A DNA stretch of 64,000 nt from JBBQCW01 sp038319025 (GCA_038319025.1 JBBQCW010000008.1:1-64000); one strand, 5' to 3'. Shown: positions 1 through 9,119, numbered from the stretch's first letter. Notes: generated from the sequence alone by a model not told the origin. Numbers and translations: made by a program.

Positions 1-2
1 TG

Positions 3-437
3 GGGGGACGCCTCGGCGAGCCCGGACGAGCGGCTTTGCCCGCCGCGGTGGCAGGCGGCGGGGCGACAGCTGGGGAACTCGGCGAGCCGAGCGTTCAGCC
101 GTCCGCCGGGGGGCAGCCGGCGTATGCGTATCTGATCTACCCGCACAAGCCGATCGTGGCCTACGTGCCGGCCACGGGGGAGCTCCTGAACGAGTACTGC
201 GTGGCGTTTCCTGATCACTCGCGGCCCTACGGCAGCGCCCGGCTGCCGCATTCCGATGACGTGCTGGCGAAGTGGATGGCGCTGACGGCTGACGAGCGGC
301 GTCTGATCGGCGAGGCCAACATGCACCTTCCAGGTCGCCAGATCGAGCCGGACAGGGTGCGGCGCGACATCGCGCGGCTGGAGCGCTGGGAGCGTCAGCG
401 CGGTGGCCACGCGGCCGGTAAAGTGCGCGCCGCGTGA
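3..437 (+). CDS. Hypothetical protein, 5' end outside window
   Basis: The frame is open to the left edge, so the gene probably starts before the window; a TTG at 36 is the only visible start and would give 133 residues. The N-terminal third is Gly/Ala-rich and looks disordered. The rest is hydrophilic, with a segment (PHKPIVAYVPATGELLNEY) followed by an Arg-rich C-terminal helix. I recognise no family. Its stop overlaps the GTG start of ilvD by 4 nt (434-437), so the two are probably co-transcribed. The overlap makes it likely to be a real gene; function unknown. Confidence 0.5.
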   Translation, partial: GGRLGEPGRAALPAAVAGGGATAGELGEPSVQPSAGGQPAYAYLIYPHKPIVAYVPATGELLNEYCVAFPDHSRPYGSARLPHSDDVLAKWMALTADERRLIGEANMHLPGRQIEPDRVRRDIARLERWERQRGGHAAGKVRAA

Positions 438-2125
438 CCCCCGCCGAGGACTTCGACATCAGGCATCGCAGCCGCGCGCTCACCGAGGGCCCCGAGCGGG
501 CCGCGGCGCGCGCGTACCTGCACGGCATCGGCTACTCGGCTGAGGATCTGGCCAAGCCGATAGTGGGTGTTGCGCACTCGTGGATCGAGACGATGCCGTG
601 CAACTTCAACAACCGCATCCTCGCGGCGAAGGTGAAGGAGGGCATCCGCAACGCCGGCGGCACGCCGATGGAGCTCAACACGATCGCGATCTCCGACGGG
701 ATCACGATGGGCACCAGCGGCATGAAGACGTCGCTCGTCAGCCGCGAGGTCATCGCCGACTCGATCGAGCTGGTCGGCCGCGGCCACCTCTTCGACGGCG
801 TGGTCGCGCTGTCGGGCTGCGACAAGACCATCCCCGGCACCGTGATGGCGCTCGCGCGCCTCGACGTCCCCTCGGTGATGCTCTACGGCGGCTCGATCCC
901 GCCCGGGCGCTTCAGGGGCAAGGACGTCACGATCCAGCAGGTCTTCGAAGCCGTCGGCGCGCACGCCGCCGGCAAGATGAGCGACGAGGACCTGCATGAG
1001 CTCGAAGGCGTCGCGAGTCCCGGCGCCGGAGCCTGCGGCGGCCAGTTCACGGCCAACACGATGGCGATGGCCTTCGAGATCCTCGGGATCTCGCCGATGG
1101 GCTCGTCGATGGTCCCCGCCCAGCACAAGAGCAAGGCCCAGGTCGCCTTCGAGGCCGGCGAGCTCGTCATCGACGTGCTCAAGCGGGGCCTGAAGCCGAG
1201 CGACATCATCACGCGCGACTCGCTCGAGAATGCGATCGCCGGCGTGGCGATGAGCGGTGGCTCGACGAACGCCGTCCTACACCTGCTCGCGCTGGCCCGC
1301 GAAGCCGGGGTGGACCTCACGATCGACGACTTCGACCGGATCAACGAGCAGACCGCGCTGCTCTGCGACCTGCAGCCAGGCGGGAAGTACGTCGCCGTCG
1401 ACCTGTTCGAGGCCGGCGGCGTCCCGCTCGTCGTCCGGCGCATGCGCGAGGCGGGGGTGCTGCACGAGGACGCGATCACCGTCGACGGCAAGACCCTCGG
1501 CGAGCACGCGGCCGAGGCGACCGAGACGGCCGGGCAGGTGGTGGTGCGTGCGCTGGACGACCCGATCAAGCCCACCGGCGGCCTGGCGATCCTGCGCGGC
1601 AACGTCGCCCCTGACGGCTGCGTGGTCAAGCTCGTCGGCCACGAGCGCCGATATCACCAGGGTCCCGCGCGCGTCTTCGAGGGCGAGGAGGCGGCGATGG
1701 ACGCCGTCACGCACGGCGGCATCGCCGCGGGCGACGTCGTGATCATCCGCAACGAGGGCCCCGCCGGCGGCCCCGGCATGCGCGAGATGCTCGCGGTCAC
1801 GGCCGCGATCAACGGTGCAGGCATCGGCGAGGAGGTCGCACTGATCACCGACGGGCGCTTCTCCGGCGCCACCCACGGGTTCATGGCAGGTCACGTCGCG
1901 CCCGAAGCCTTCCGTGGCGGGCCGATCGCCGCCGTCCACGACGGCGACACCGTGACGATCGACGTGGACAGGCGGCGCATCGACGTGGACCTGACCGACG
2001 AGGAGATCGCCGCGCGGGTGAGCGCGTACACGCCGCCACCGAGTCCCGACCGGACCGGCGTGCTGGCCAAGTACGCAGCACTCGTGGGCAGCGCGGCGCA
2101 GGGCGCCGTGACGCTCGTCGACTGA
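434..2125 (+). CDS. ilvD: Dihydroxy-acid dehydratase
   Basis: IlvD dehydrates 2,3-dihydroxy-isovalerate and 2,3-dihydroxy-methylvalerate to the 2-keto acids in valine, isoleucine and leucine synthesis in the cytoplasm. The protein has 563 residues, the usual length. Three cysteines expected to hold the Fe-S cluster are present: C56 in ETMPCN, C129 in LSGCDKT and C201 in GACGGQFTANTMA. The GPAGGPGM and TDGRFSG motifs of the C-terminal domain are also there. It starts at GTG 434, overlapping the upstream stop. The next gene begins 11 nt after its stop, so it may be part of a short operon, although no other branched-chain gene is in view. Confidence 0.97.
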   Translation: MTPAEDFDIRHRSRALTEGPERAAARAYLHGIGYSAEDLAKPIVGVAHSWIETMPCNFNNRILAAKVKEGIRNAGGTPMELNTIAISDGITMGTSGMKTSLVSREVIADSIELVGRGHLFDGVVALSGCDKTIPGTVMALARLDVPSVMLYGGSIPPGRFRGKDVTIQQVFEAVGAHAAGKMSDEDLHELEGVASPGAGACGGQFTANTMAMAFEILGISPMGSSMVPAQHKSKAQVAFEAGELVIDVLKRGLKPSDIITRDSLENAIAGVAMSGGSTNAVLHLLALAREAGVDLTIDDFDRINEQTALLCDLQPGGKYVAVDLFEAGGVPLVVRRMREAGVLHEDAITVDGKTLGEHAAEATETAGQVVVRALDDPIKPTGGLAILRGNVAPDGCVVKLVGHERRYHQGPARVFEGEEAAMDAVTHGGIAAGDVVIIRNEGPAGGPGMREMLAVTAAINGAGIGEEVALITDGRFSGATHGFMAGHVAPEAFRGGPIAAVHDGDTVTIDVDRRRIDVDLTDEEIAARVSAYTPPPSPDRTGVLAKYAALVGSAAQGAVTLVD

Positions 2126-2136
2126 CGCGGCCCGCT

Positions 2137-2697
2137 GTGCGCATCGCGATCGACATCGACTCGACGCTGCACAACTACTGGGACCAGTTCTCGGTGGTCG
2201 TCAAGCGGCGCTTCGACATCGACCTGCCGTACGAGGGCCAGAAGACCTGGGCGATCGGGCGCCTGGCGCCCGAGCAGGTGCACGAGGCGGTGCTCGAGAC
2301 ACACAGCCCGCTGCTGATCGCAGCGGCGGTCCCGTATCCCGGCGCCGTCGAGACCGTGAACGCCTGGCACGGCGCCGGGCACTTCATCCACATCACCAGT
2401 CACCGGTCCACCGACGCGCACGACCCGACGATCGAGTGGCTCGACGCGATCGGGCTGCGCTACGACGAGCTCTACTGCTCCTACGACAAGATCACGCGCT
2501 GCAGTGAGATCGGCATCGACGTGCTCGTCGACGACAGTCCCGTGAACCTCGAGCACGCGCTCGACGCCGGCATGGTCGGCGCGACGCTCGTGCATCCGTG
2601 GAACCGCGAGGTCGTCGCGGCCCGCGACATCGTCGGCGCGCTCGATTGGCACGGGCTCGACGTGGCGCTGCGGCCTGTGCTCGCGCCCACAGGCTGA
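2137..2697 (+). CDS. 5' nucleotidase, deoxy-type (NT5C-like HAD phosphatase)
   Basis: This 186-residue protein opens with RIAIDIDSTL, the HAD motif I with two aspartates (residues 5-9), and later has ITSHRS (motif II region) and LVDDSP (acidic motif IV). Size and motif spacing fit the NT5C family of 5'(3')-deoxyribonucleotidases, which dephosphorylate nucleoside monophosphates in the cytoplasm. The start is GTG 2137, 11 nt after ilvD. Related HAD phosphatases of other specificity cannot be excluded, so the substrate is inferred from family resemblance only. Confidence 0.75.
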   Translation: MRIAIDIDSTLHNYWDQFSVVVKRRFDIDLPYEGQKTWAIGRLAPEQVHEAVLETHSPLLIAAAVPYPGAVETVNAWHGAGHFIHITSHRSTDAHDPTIEWLDAIGLRYDELYCSYDKITRCSEIGIDVLVDDSPVNLEHALDAGMVGATLVHPWNREVVAARDIVGALDWHGLDVALRPVLAPTG

Positions 2698-2790
2698 GTC
2701 GCCCGGCAGCCTGCTTGCAGGCGTCGCACGAGGCCCCAGGCGTCTCGTATATTCAGGAGGCCCTGTTGTTCGCGGTCCGGATCGCTGCGC

Positions 2791-3828
2791 GTGCGCCGAG
2801 CCCACGTCATACCCGTCGCCGTCGTCGCCGCCCTCGCGGTCGTCGTCGTTGGTGGTGCATGGGCCTACGACCACAGCCGCCAGGACACGATCGCGTCCGG
2901 TGTGAAGGTCGGCGAGGTGGAGGTCGGCGGTCTCACGGCGGTGCAGGCGCAGACACGCTTGCAGCGTCAGCTGCTCGACCCGCTCCGCGAGCCGATCGTG
3001 ATCAAGCGCGGGACGCGCTCGTGGCGCCTGGGCTCCAAGGAGGCCCGGATCGCCGCCGACATCGAAGGCAGTGTCGACGCGGCGATGCAGCAGGGGCGCG
3101 AGGGAAGCTTCTTCACGCGCACCTGGCGCTCGCTCACCGGCCGTGAGGTCGCCGCCGACCTCCAGCCCGAGCTGACCTTCAACGATCACGCCGTCGTTCG
3201 GCTGATCGACCGCGTCCGGCGGGTCGTCGACCGCAAGGCGCGCGATGCGACGGTCACGTTCACCGGCAACACGGTCGAGCCGGTCGCCGACCGCCCCGGC
3301 CGCCGCCTGCAGGCCGGCGCCCTGCATCGCGACATCCGCCTTGCGATCGTCTCCCCGACGGCGGACCGCACGTTCGTGGCGCACACGCGGCGGGTCAAGC
3401 CGAAGGTCACGACCGCGGAGCTCGGGCGCAAGTACCCGACGCTGATCACCGTCAACCGCGACGGGTTCCGCCTGACGCTGTTCCGGAACCTGCGGAGGGT
3501 CAAGACGTACACGATCGCGGTCGGGCAGGTCGGCCTCGAGACGCCGGCGGGCCTCTACGCGATCCAGGACAAGCAGGTGAACCCGTCATGGCACGTGCCC
3601 AACAGCGACTGGGCCGGTGATCTGGCGGGCAAGGTGATCCCACCCGGCCCGGACAACCCGATCAAGGCGCGCTGGATGGGCATCTACGCGGGCGCCGGCA
3701 TCCACGGAACGAGCGACATCGGCTCACTGGGGTCCGCGGCCTCGCACGGCTGCGTGCGCATGAAGGTCAGCGACGTCGAGGACCTCTTCGACCGGGTCGC
3801 TGTCGGGACGCCGGTCTACATCGCCTGA
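2791..3828 (+). CDS. L,D-transpeptidase (YkuD) with N-terminal anchor
   Basis: The 345-residue protein has a membrane anchor or uncleaved signal at about residues 4-27, a periplasm-side domain of about 150 residues resembling the peptidoglycan-binding PG_binding_4 module (GVKVGEVEVGGLT, then TVEPVADRPGRRL), and a C-terminal YkuD domain from about residue 215. The catalytic signature is present: H305 in HGTSDIG and C321 in SHGCVRM. Such enzymes form 3-3 peptide crosslinks in the cell wall. Start is GTG 2791. The 3' end overlaps the convergent small gene by 13 bp. Confidence 0.92.
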   Translation: MRRAHVIPVAVVAALAVVVVGGAWAYDHSRQDTIASGVKVGEVEVGGLTAVQAQTRLQRQLLDPLREPIVIKRGTRSWRLGSKEARIAADIEGSVDAAMQQGREGSFFTRTWRSLTGREVAADLQPELTFNDHAVVRLIDRVRRVVDRKARDATVTFTGNTVEPVADRPGRRLQAGALHRDIRLAIVSPTADRTFVAHTRRVKPKVTTAELGRKYPTLITVNRDGFRLTLFRNLRRVKTYTIAVGQVGLETPAGLYAIQDKQVNPSWHVPNSDWAGDLAGKVIPPGPDNPIKARWMGIYAGAGIHGTSDIGSLGSAASHGCVRMKVSDVEDLFDRVAVGTPVYIA

Positions 3829-4112
3829 GTTCCGGGCTCCCACGCGCGCATCTCCTCGACGCTCACCTCCTCCCAGCCGCGCTCCAGGAGCAGGCCATGG
3901 TGGTCTGTGTGTCGAAATGCCAGCGAGCCGATGAAGATCCCCCGCTCACGTCTGCGCAGCACCGCGTACCAGAGCGTGGTCGCGTCGTCGGACCCCTTGA
4001 TCCGCAGCCACGGTCTCGGCGGATCGCCGTCCTGGGACGAGATCCCCGCCTCGACCAGCAGCTTGCGCGTGGTGACCTGACCGGTGGACGTATCGATGAA
4101 GAAGACCGCCAT
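3816..4112 (-). CDS. Small hypothetical protein overlapping xerD head-to-head
   Basis: The 98-residue product (MAVFFIDTSTGQ...) is soluble, without signal peptide, and has a mixed hydrophobic/charged composition typical of a folded domain (WLRIKGSDDATTLWYAVL, GIFIGSLAF). No family recognised. The ATG at 4112 is chosen because a TATCCT hexamer on this strand (4121-4126) ends 8 nt before it, the leaderless arrangement seen elsewhere in this window. Its first 17 bp overlap the first codons of the divergent recombinase gene and its end overlaps the L,D-transpeptidase by 13 bp. Confidence 0.6.
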   Translation of the reverse strand: MAVFFIDTSTGQVTTRKLLVEAGISSQDGDPPRPWLRIKGSDDATTLWYAVLRRRERGIFIGSLAFRHTDHHGLLLERGWEEVSVEEMRAWEPGTQAM

Positions 4113-5031
4113 CGCGGCCGAGGATACGACTCCGGCGATCTCCGGCGACTGGGCGCAGGCGCTCACGGTCCTGGACGACGACCTGCTGCGCCGCGGCGCC
4201 GCCGAGCGCACCAGACGCGCCTACCGCACCGACCTGTCGCAGTTCGCGGCCTGGGCGAGTGCTGCGGGCATCGAGCCGTCCACGGCCGGCCCGCGCGAGC
4301 TGCGCCGCTACGCCGCGACGCTCTCGGCACGCCGCATCGCCGCGAGCACCGTCGCGCGCAAGCTCGCCGCGCTGCGCGCCTGCTTCCGCGCCCTGCGCGA
4401 GCACGGGCTGGTCACGCAGAACCCGGCCGAGCTGGTCGCCTCGCCGCGCCGGGCCCGTCACCTGCCGCGCGTGCTGCGCCCCGACGAGCTTGCGGCACTG
4501 CTCGACCGCATCCCCGCCGGCACGCCGCTGGAGCTGCGTGACCGTGCGCTGCTCGAGGTCGCCTACGGTTGCGGCCTGCGTGCCGAGGAGCTCGTGCGCC
4601 TGGACGTCACCTCGATCACATTCGACGCCGAGGAGCTGCGAGTCGAAGGCAAGGGCGGGAAGACCCGCATCGTGCCGGTGGGCGAGCCGGCCCTGCAGGC
4701 GCTCACGCGCTATCTGGAACGCGGGCGCGCGGCGCTGCTCAGCGACCCGGCCGAGGGTGCGCTGTTCCTGTCCAAGTCGGGTCGCAGGCTCTCGACGTCG
4801 GATGTCCGCCGCCGGCTGGCCGTCTGGGCCCGCGCCGCTGCGCTGCAGGGCGGAGTGTCCCCGCACGCCCTGCGCCACTCGTTCGCGACGCACCTGCTGG
4901 ACGGCGGCGCCGACCTGCGGGCGATCCAGGAGCTCCTCGGGCACAGCAGCATCTCGACGACGCAGATCTACACTCGGGTAGAGTCGGCGCGCCTGCTGAG
5001 TGCTTACCGGCGCTCTCATCCGCGGGCCTAG
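4096..5031 (+). CDS. xerD: Tyrosine recombinase, XerC/XerD type
   Basis: The 311-residue length matches Xer recombinases, which resolve chromosome dimers at dif during division. The N-terminal SAM-like core-binding domain (about 15-100) precedes the catalytic domain. Catalytic residues seen: Arg in YGCGLRAEEL, Lys in GKGGKTR, H257 and R260 in HALRHSFATH, H283 in LLGHSSI and nucleophile Y292 in TQIYTR. ATG 4096 is favoured; GTG 4084 in the same frame is an alternative and neither has a clear ribosome site. XerC versus XerD cannot be told from motifs alone. No other integrase-type genes or att sites are nearby, which argues against a mobile element. Confidence 0.9.
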   Translation: MKKTAIAAEDTTPAISGDWAQALTVLDDDLLRRGAAERTRRAYRTDLSQFAAWASAAGIEPSTAGPRELRRYAATLSARRIAASTVARKLAALRACFRALREHGLVTQNPAELVASPRRARHLPRVLRPDELAALLDRIPAGTPLELRDRALLEVAYGCGLRAEELVRLDVTSITFDAEELRVEGKGGKTRIVPVGEPALQALTRYLERGRAALLSDPAEGALFLSKSGRRLSTSDVRRRLAVWARAAALQGGVSPHALRHSFATHLLDGGADLRAIQELLGHSSISTTQIYTRVESARLLSAYRRSHPRA

Positions 5032-5043
5032 GCGACGGGAGAT

Positions 5044-5820
5044 ATGGAAGCAAACGTCAAGGCAGTCGAGCTCCGCGACCTCTGGCGCCGTTACAAGACG
5101 GACGGCGACGAGCGGGCGCGTGAGCGGCTCGTCGTCGCCTACTCGCCGCTGGTCAAGTACGTCGCGGGCCGGATGGGCTCGGGGCTGCCCTCGCACGTCG
5201 AGGAGGCGGACCTGATCTCGTACGGCCTCGTCGGCCTGATCAACGCGATCCTGCGGTTCGAGCCCGAGCGCGAGATCAAGTTCGAGACCTACGCGATCAC
5301 CCGCATCAAGGGCGCGATCATCGACGAGCTGCGCTCCCAGGACTGGGTGCCGCGCTCGGTGCGCGCCCGGGCACGCGAGATCGAGCGTGCCCACCAGAAG
5401 CTCGAGCACAAGCTCCAGCGCGCCCCGACCGACGAGGAGATGGCTGAGGAGCTGGAGATGGACGTCCAGGCCTTCCAGGACGCGATCCTGCAGATCTCCA
5501 ACTCGTCGATGGCGGCCCTCGACGAGCTCTGGACCGTCAGCGACTCCAGCGGGGACTCCGTCTCGCTGCTCGACACGATCGCTGACGAGAACGCACCCGA
5601 CCCGGCCGCCGCGCTCGACCAGAGCGATCTGCGCGACCGCGTCGCGGACTCGATCTCACGCCTGCCCGAGCGCGAGAAGCTCGTCATCGCCCTGTACTAC
5701 TACGAGAACCTCACGCTCCGGGAGATCGGCGAGGTGCTCGGCGTGACCGAGTCGCGCGTCTCCCAGCTGCACACCAAGGCCGTCCTGCGCCTGCGCTCGG
5801 GCCTCACCGAGCCCGACTAG
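5044..5820 (+). CDS. whiG: RNA polymerase sigma factor, WhiG/FliA family
   Basis: The 258-residue protein has the group 3 sigma layout: region 2 (LISYGLVGLINAILRFEPE, then FETYAITRIKGAIIDELR), region 3 (PTDEEMAEELEM) and region 4 (LPEREKLVIALYYYENLT and a helix-turn-helix ending ESRVSQLHTKA). This is the FliA/WhiG group. WhiG drives sporulation genes in Streptomyces; the target here is unknown and no flagellar or sporulation gene lies in the window. ATG 5044 is preceded by GGGAG at a normal distance. It follows the recombinase after 12 nt, an arrangement known from actinobacterial xer-whiG neighbourhoods. Confidence 0.9.
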   Translation: MEANVKAVELRDLWRRYKTDGDERARERLVVAYSPLVKYVAGRMGSGLPSHVEEADLISYGLVGLINAILRFEPEREIKFETYAITRIKGAIIDELRSQDWVPRSVRARAREIERAHQKLEHKLQRAPTDEEMAEELEMDVQAFQDAILQISNSSMAALDELWTVSDSSGDSVSLLDTIADENAPDPAAALDQSDLRDRVADSISRLPEREKLVIALYYYENLTLREIGEVLGVTESRVSQLHTKAVLRLRSGLTEPD

Positions 5821-5902
5821 AACACTTCGCGGCAAACGTCACACACCGCCGCGTTTCGCCGGTAGGGTCGGAGCTCGTACCCATACGGGAAGGAGCGCAG
5901 GC

Positions 5903-7960
5903 ATGCACCAGGCGGACCGCATTCGGAACGTCGTCCTCGTCGGCCACCGCGGCAGTGGCAAGACGTCCCTGCACGAGGCTCTGCTGTTTCAGGCAGGCGC
6001 GACCAACCGGCTCGGCTCGGTCGTGGACGGCACGACCGTCTCGGACTCCGATCCGGATGAGCAGTCGCGCCAGATGTCGATCAGCGCGAATCTCAACTCG
6101 TTCGACTGGGACGGGCGCAAGGTCAACCTGATCGACACGCCCGGCGAGCCGAGCTTCGTCGCGGACGCGCTCGGCGCGATGCGCGTGTGCGAGTCGGCGG
6201 TCTTCGTCGTCAACGCCGTGATGGGCGTCGAGGTCGGCACGGCTCGCCTCTGGGAGCGCGCCGACGAACTCGACCTCGCGCGGCTGATCTTCGTGAACAT
6301 GCTCGACCGCGAGCGTGCCGACTTCTTCCGTACGCTCGAGCAGCTCAAGGCCAGCTTCGGGCGCCACGTCGTCGCGACCGAGATCCCGATCGGCTCCGAG
6401 CAGGACGTGAGCGGCCTGATCGACCTCGTCGACATGAAGGCCTACGAGTACACGGGGGCCGGTCGCGACGGCTGCCGCGAGATCCCGATGCCCGAGGAGC
6501 TCGTCGCGGTCGCCGAGGAGTACCGCGAGAAGCTGATGGACGAGGTCGCCGAGGTCTCCGACGCGCTGATGGAGCGCTACCTCGAGGGCGAGGAGATCTC
6601 CCACGAGGAGATCGTCACCGCCCTCAAGGAGGGAACCAACCACGGCGGGATCTTCCCCGTCACCTGCGGCGTCGCGACGCGCAACCTGGGCACCAACCGG
6701 CTGCTCGACGCGATCGAGGAGGACCTGCCCTCGCCCGTCAAGCACGGCGCGCTGGAACTGCCGGAGATCACCCTCGAGCCCGATCCCGGCAAGCCGCTCT
6801 ACGCCTACGTCTTCAAGACGAAGGCCGACCCGTTCGCCGGGCGGATCAACTTCTTCCGCGTCTACCAGGGCACGATGCGCCCGGACGGCCACATCCTCAA
6901 CACTCGTGCCCACGCCAAGGAGCGCCTCGGGACGCTGCTCCAGTTCCCGGGCAAGGAGAGCACCGGCGCCGACGGCTTCGGGCCGGGAGACATCGGCGCC
7001 GTCGCCAAGCTCAAGGAGACGCGCGCAGGCGACTGGCTGGCCGACCGCGACGAGCCGATCCAGATGCCGGCCATCGACCTGCCCCAGCCGGTGATGGCGT
7101 TCGCGATGGAGCCCAAGACCAAGGGCGACGAGGACAAGGTCTTCACGGCGCTGCGGCGGCTGCAGGAGGAGGACCCGACGATCGACCTGCACCGCGACCA
7201 GCAGACCGGCGAGCAGATCGTCGCCGGGCTCTCGCAGGTGCATGTCGAGGTGATCGTCGATCGCCTGCGATCACGCTTCGGTGCGGAGGTCACGTTGAAG
7301 CCGCCGCGCGTGCCATACCAGGAGACGATCCGCGGTCAGGCCCGCGCGCACGGGCGCCACAAGAAGCAGAGTGGCGGCCGCGGGCAGTTCGGCGACTGCC
7401 ACATCATCCTCGAGCCGCTGCCCGACGGCGACTTCGAGTTCGTCAACGAGATCAAGGGCGGCGTGATCCCCACGAGCTTCATCCCGGCGGTGCAGAAGGG
7501 TGTCCAGGAGGCGCTCCTGCACGGGCCGGTCGCCGGCTACCCGGTGAAGGGCGCGCGGGTGCGGCTCGTCGACGGCTCCTACCACTCGGTCGACTCCTCG
7601 GAGATGGCGTTCAAGCTCGCCGGGTCGATCGCGATGCGTGAGGCGCTCGGCGCGGCCAGCCCAACGCTGCTGGAGCCGATCATGCTCGTGACGCTGGCTG
7701 TGCCCGAGGACGCGGTCGGTGACGTCGTCGGTGACCTGAACTCGCGGCGCGGCCGCCCGCAGGGCATGGAGCCGGTCGCCGGGGCGACCGAGATCAAGGC
7801 CGAGGTGCCGATGGCCGAGATGCTCGCCTACGCGCCAGACCTGCGCTCGATCACGGGGGGGCGGGGCGACTACACGATGGAGTTCCTGCGCTACGAGGAG
7901 GTCCCGGGACATCTGGCGCAGAAGGTCGTCGATGCCGCGCGGGAGACCGTTTCGGCGTAG
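5903..7960 (+). CDS. EF-G-like translational GTPase (paralogue)
   Basis: The 685-residue protein carries all EF-G domains: G domain (G1 GHRGSGKT 14-21, G3 DTPG 78-81), domain II (LYAYVFKTKADPFAGRI), domain III, domain IV (GGRGQFGDCHIILEP) and domain V. It belongs to the EF-G-like or EF-G2 group, shorter in switch I than canonical FusA. The G4 motif reads NMLD (132-135) rather than NKMD, so the lysine that packs on the guanine is missing. AAGGAG precedes ATG 5903, one of the clearer ribosome sites here. No str-operon neighbours are present, as expected for a paralogue. Its role in translocation, recycling or stress is not known from sequence. Confidence 0.9.
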   Translation: MHQADRIRNVVLVGHRGSGKTSLHEALLFQAGATNRLGSVVDGTTVSDSDPDEQSRQMSISANLNSFDWDGRKVNLIDTPGEPSFVADALGAMRVCESAVFVVNAVMGVEVGTARLWERADELDLARLIFVNMLDRERADFFRTLEQLKASFGRHVVATEIPIGSEQDVSGLIDLVDMKAYEYTGAGRDGCREIPMPEELVAVAEEYREKLMDEVAEVSDALMERYLEGEEISHEEIVTALKEGTNHGGIFPVTCGVATRNLGTNRLLDAIEEDLPSPVKHGALELPEITLEPDPGKPLYAYVFKTKADPFAGRINFFRVYQGTMRPDGHILNTRAHAKERLGTLLQFPGKESTGADGFGPGDIGAVAKLKETRAGDWLADRDEPIQMPAIDLPQPVMAFAMEPKTKGDEDKVFTALRRLQEEDPTIDLHRDQQTGEQIVAGLSQVHVEVIVDRLRSRFGAEVTLKPPRVPYQETIRGQARAHGRHKKQSGGRGQFGDCHIILEPLPDGDFEFVNEIKGGVIPTSFIPAVQKGVQEALLHGPVAGYPVKGARVRLVDGSYHSVDSSEMAFKLAGSIAMREALGAASPTLLEPIMLVTLAVPEDAVGDVVGDLNSRRGRPQGMEPVAGATEIKAEVPMAEMLAYAPDLRSITGGRGDYTMEFLRYEEVPGHLAQKVVDAARETVSA

Positions 7961-8004
7961 AGGGCAGGCAGGCGTAACGGTGCGGGGCGATACCCTCGCC
8001 CGTC

Positions 8005-8763
8005 GTGGCACCCCGTCAGATCTCGACGATGCACGAGCCGGTCTCGTGCGCGATCTGCCAGCGCACGATCCTGCGCGGCGAGTCGCCCGACGTCTTCCTG
8101 CACGGCGGCCGGCGCGCGATGGTCTGCGAGCTGTGCGTGCCGCGCGCGGTGCACGAGGGCTGGATCCGCGAGGGTGCCGATGCGGCTCCGGGCCGGGTGA
8201 ACCGCGGCTGGGCGCGACGCGGGTCGGGCCGCTCGCTGCTGGAGCGCCTGCGGGCGCGGCGTCCCGGCGAGGCCGAGCTGCTCGTGCCGGAGGAGGCCGC
8301 TGGGCTGCTCGAGGCGATGGAGGACCCGGACTACCCGCTCGAGGAGGAGCCGGCCGCCGAGCCGCTCCCGCAGAGGCCGGACGGGTTCCCGGAGGAGCCG
8401 CCAATGTACCGCGAGGACCGCTTCGTCCACGCGATCCCGACGAACGCCGACATGAAGATCGAGCGCGCGATCGAGCTGTTCAACGCCAGTCCGCACTGCC
8501 GCACGATCTCGGGAGTGGCGCGCACGCTCGGCGCGCCGCTGGTGATCGTCCGCCCGTCGGCGACCGAGGGCAGCATCGTCACGATCGTGATCGCCTGGGA
8601 ACTGTCGTGGTACCGCTTCGAGGTCGATCTCGCAGACGAGGCCGCCGGGGTGCGTGCGACCGTTCAGGGCACCGAGCTGGCGGAGCTGGACGAGCTCGAC
8701 CGCGCCCCGAACGCGATCGCCGACGAGTTCGGGGCGCTGCACGCCGCGGTGCAGCCCGCGTGA
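8005..8763 (+). CDS. Zinc-finger hypothetical protein
   Basis: The 252-residue protein begins with a four-cysteine motif, C15-x2-C18 and C41-x2-C44, likely a treble-clef or ribbon zinc site. A charged, Pro/Glu-rich linker (about 65-135) follows, then a conserved-looking C-terminal domain (IERAIELFNASPHCRTISGVARTLG and WYRFEVDL). I cannot assign a function; such proteins recur as conserved hypotheticals in Solirubrobacterales to my recollection. GTG 8005 is supported by TACCCT at 7991-7996 ending 8 nt upstream; an in-frame ATG at 8029 is the alternative. Confidence 0.75.
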   Translation: MAPRQISTMHEPVSCAICQRTILRGESPDVFLHGGRRAMVCELCVPRAVHEGWIREGADAAPGRVNRGWARRGSGRSLLERLRARRPGEAELLVPEEAAGLLEAMEDPDYPLEEEPAAEPLPQRPDGFPEEPPMYREDRFVHAIPTNADMKIERAIELFNASPHCRTISGVARTLGAPLVIVRPSATEGSIVTIVIAWELSWYRFEVDLADEAAGVRATVQGTELAELDELDRAPNAIADEFGALHAAVQPA

Positions 8764-8866
8764 GGCCGGCTATCCCTGCCGCCCGTCGACATGAGAGACT
8801 GGGCATGATGACTGCGCGCCATTGCTCGACGGTCGCCGCCGACGTCCCCAATCGGGAATCCTCGCG

Positions 8867-9106
8867 ATGATCTATAGCGTCGTTCCCGAGGAGCTCGGGC
8901 CGGAGATCTACGAGCAGCTCAAGGCGTATTACGCCGATGACCCGGAGGTCACGGTGATCGTCGACCGCCGTCGCAGTGGGCGCCCGTCCGGCGGACCGCC
9001 GACCGCTGACGAGTCGGAGTTCCGCGGGCGCCGCCGGCGCCGCGTGACGGGCGATCATCCGCCGCTCTATCTCGCCGGCGGCGACGACGGTCCCGCCGCC
9101 GCGTAG
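8867..9106 (+). CDS. Small conserved-type hypothetical protein
   Basis: The 79-residue product starts MIYSVVPEELGPEIYEQL and continues with a predicted alpha/beta stretch ending in VIVDRRR, followed by an Arg-rich basic patch (RGRRRRRVTG) and a disordered tail. The N-terminal half looks like a folded domain whereas the tail is low complexity. It sits 13 nt before rnhA and is likely co-transcribed with it. Function unknown. An upstream in-frame start at 8822 exists, but the added residues are low complexity. Confidence 0.55.
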   Translation: MIYSVVPEELGPEIYEQLKAYYADDPEVTVIVDRRRSGRPSGGPPTADESEFRGRRRRRVTGDHPPLYLAGGDDGPAAA

Positions 9107-9119
9107 ACCGGACCCCGAG

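Noticed and set aside
1891..3384. Long open frame (497 codons) on the minus strand
   Set aside because: It is antisense to ilvD, the deoxynucleotidase and the L,D-transpeptidase; its Asp/Arg/Val-rich composition is typical of shadow frames in GC-rich DNA.
4096..5031. Integrase of a mobile element
   Set aside because: Length, motifs and position beside whiG fit a housekeeping Xer recombinase; no tRNA-linked att site or phage genes nearby.
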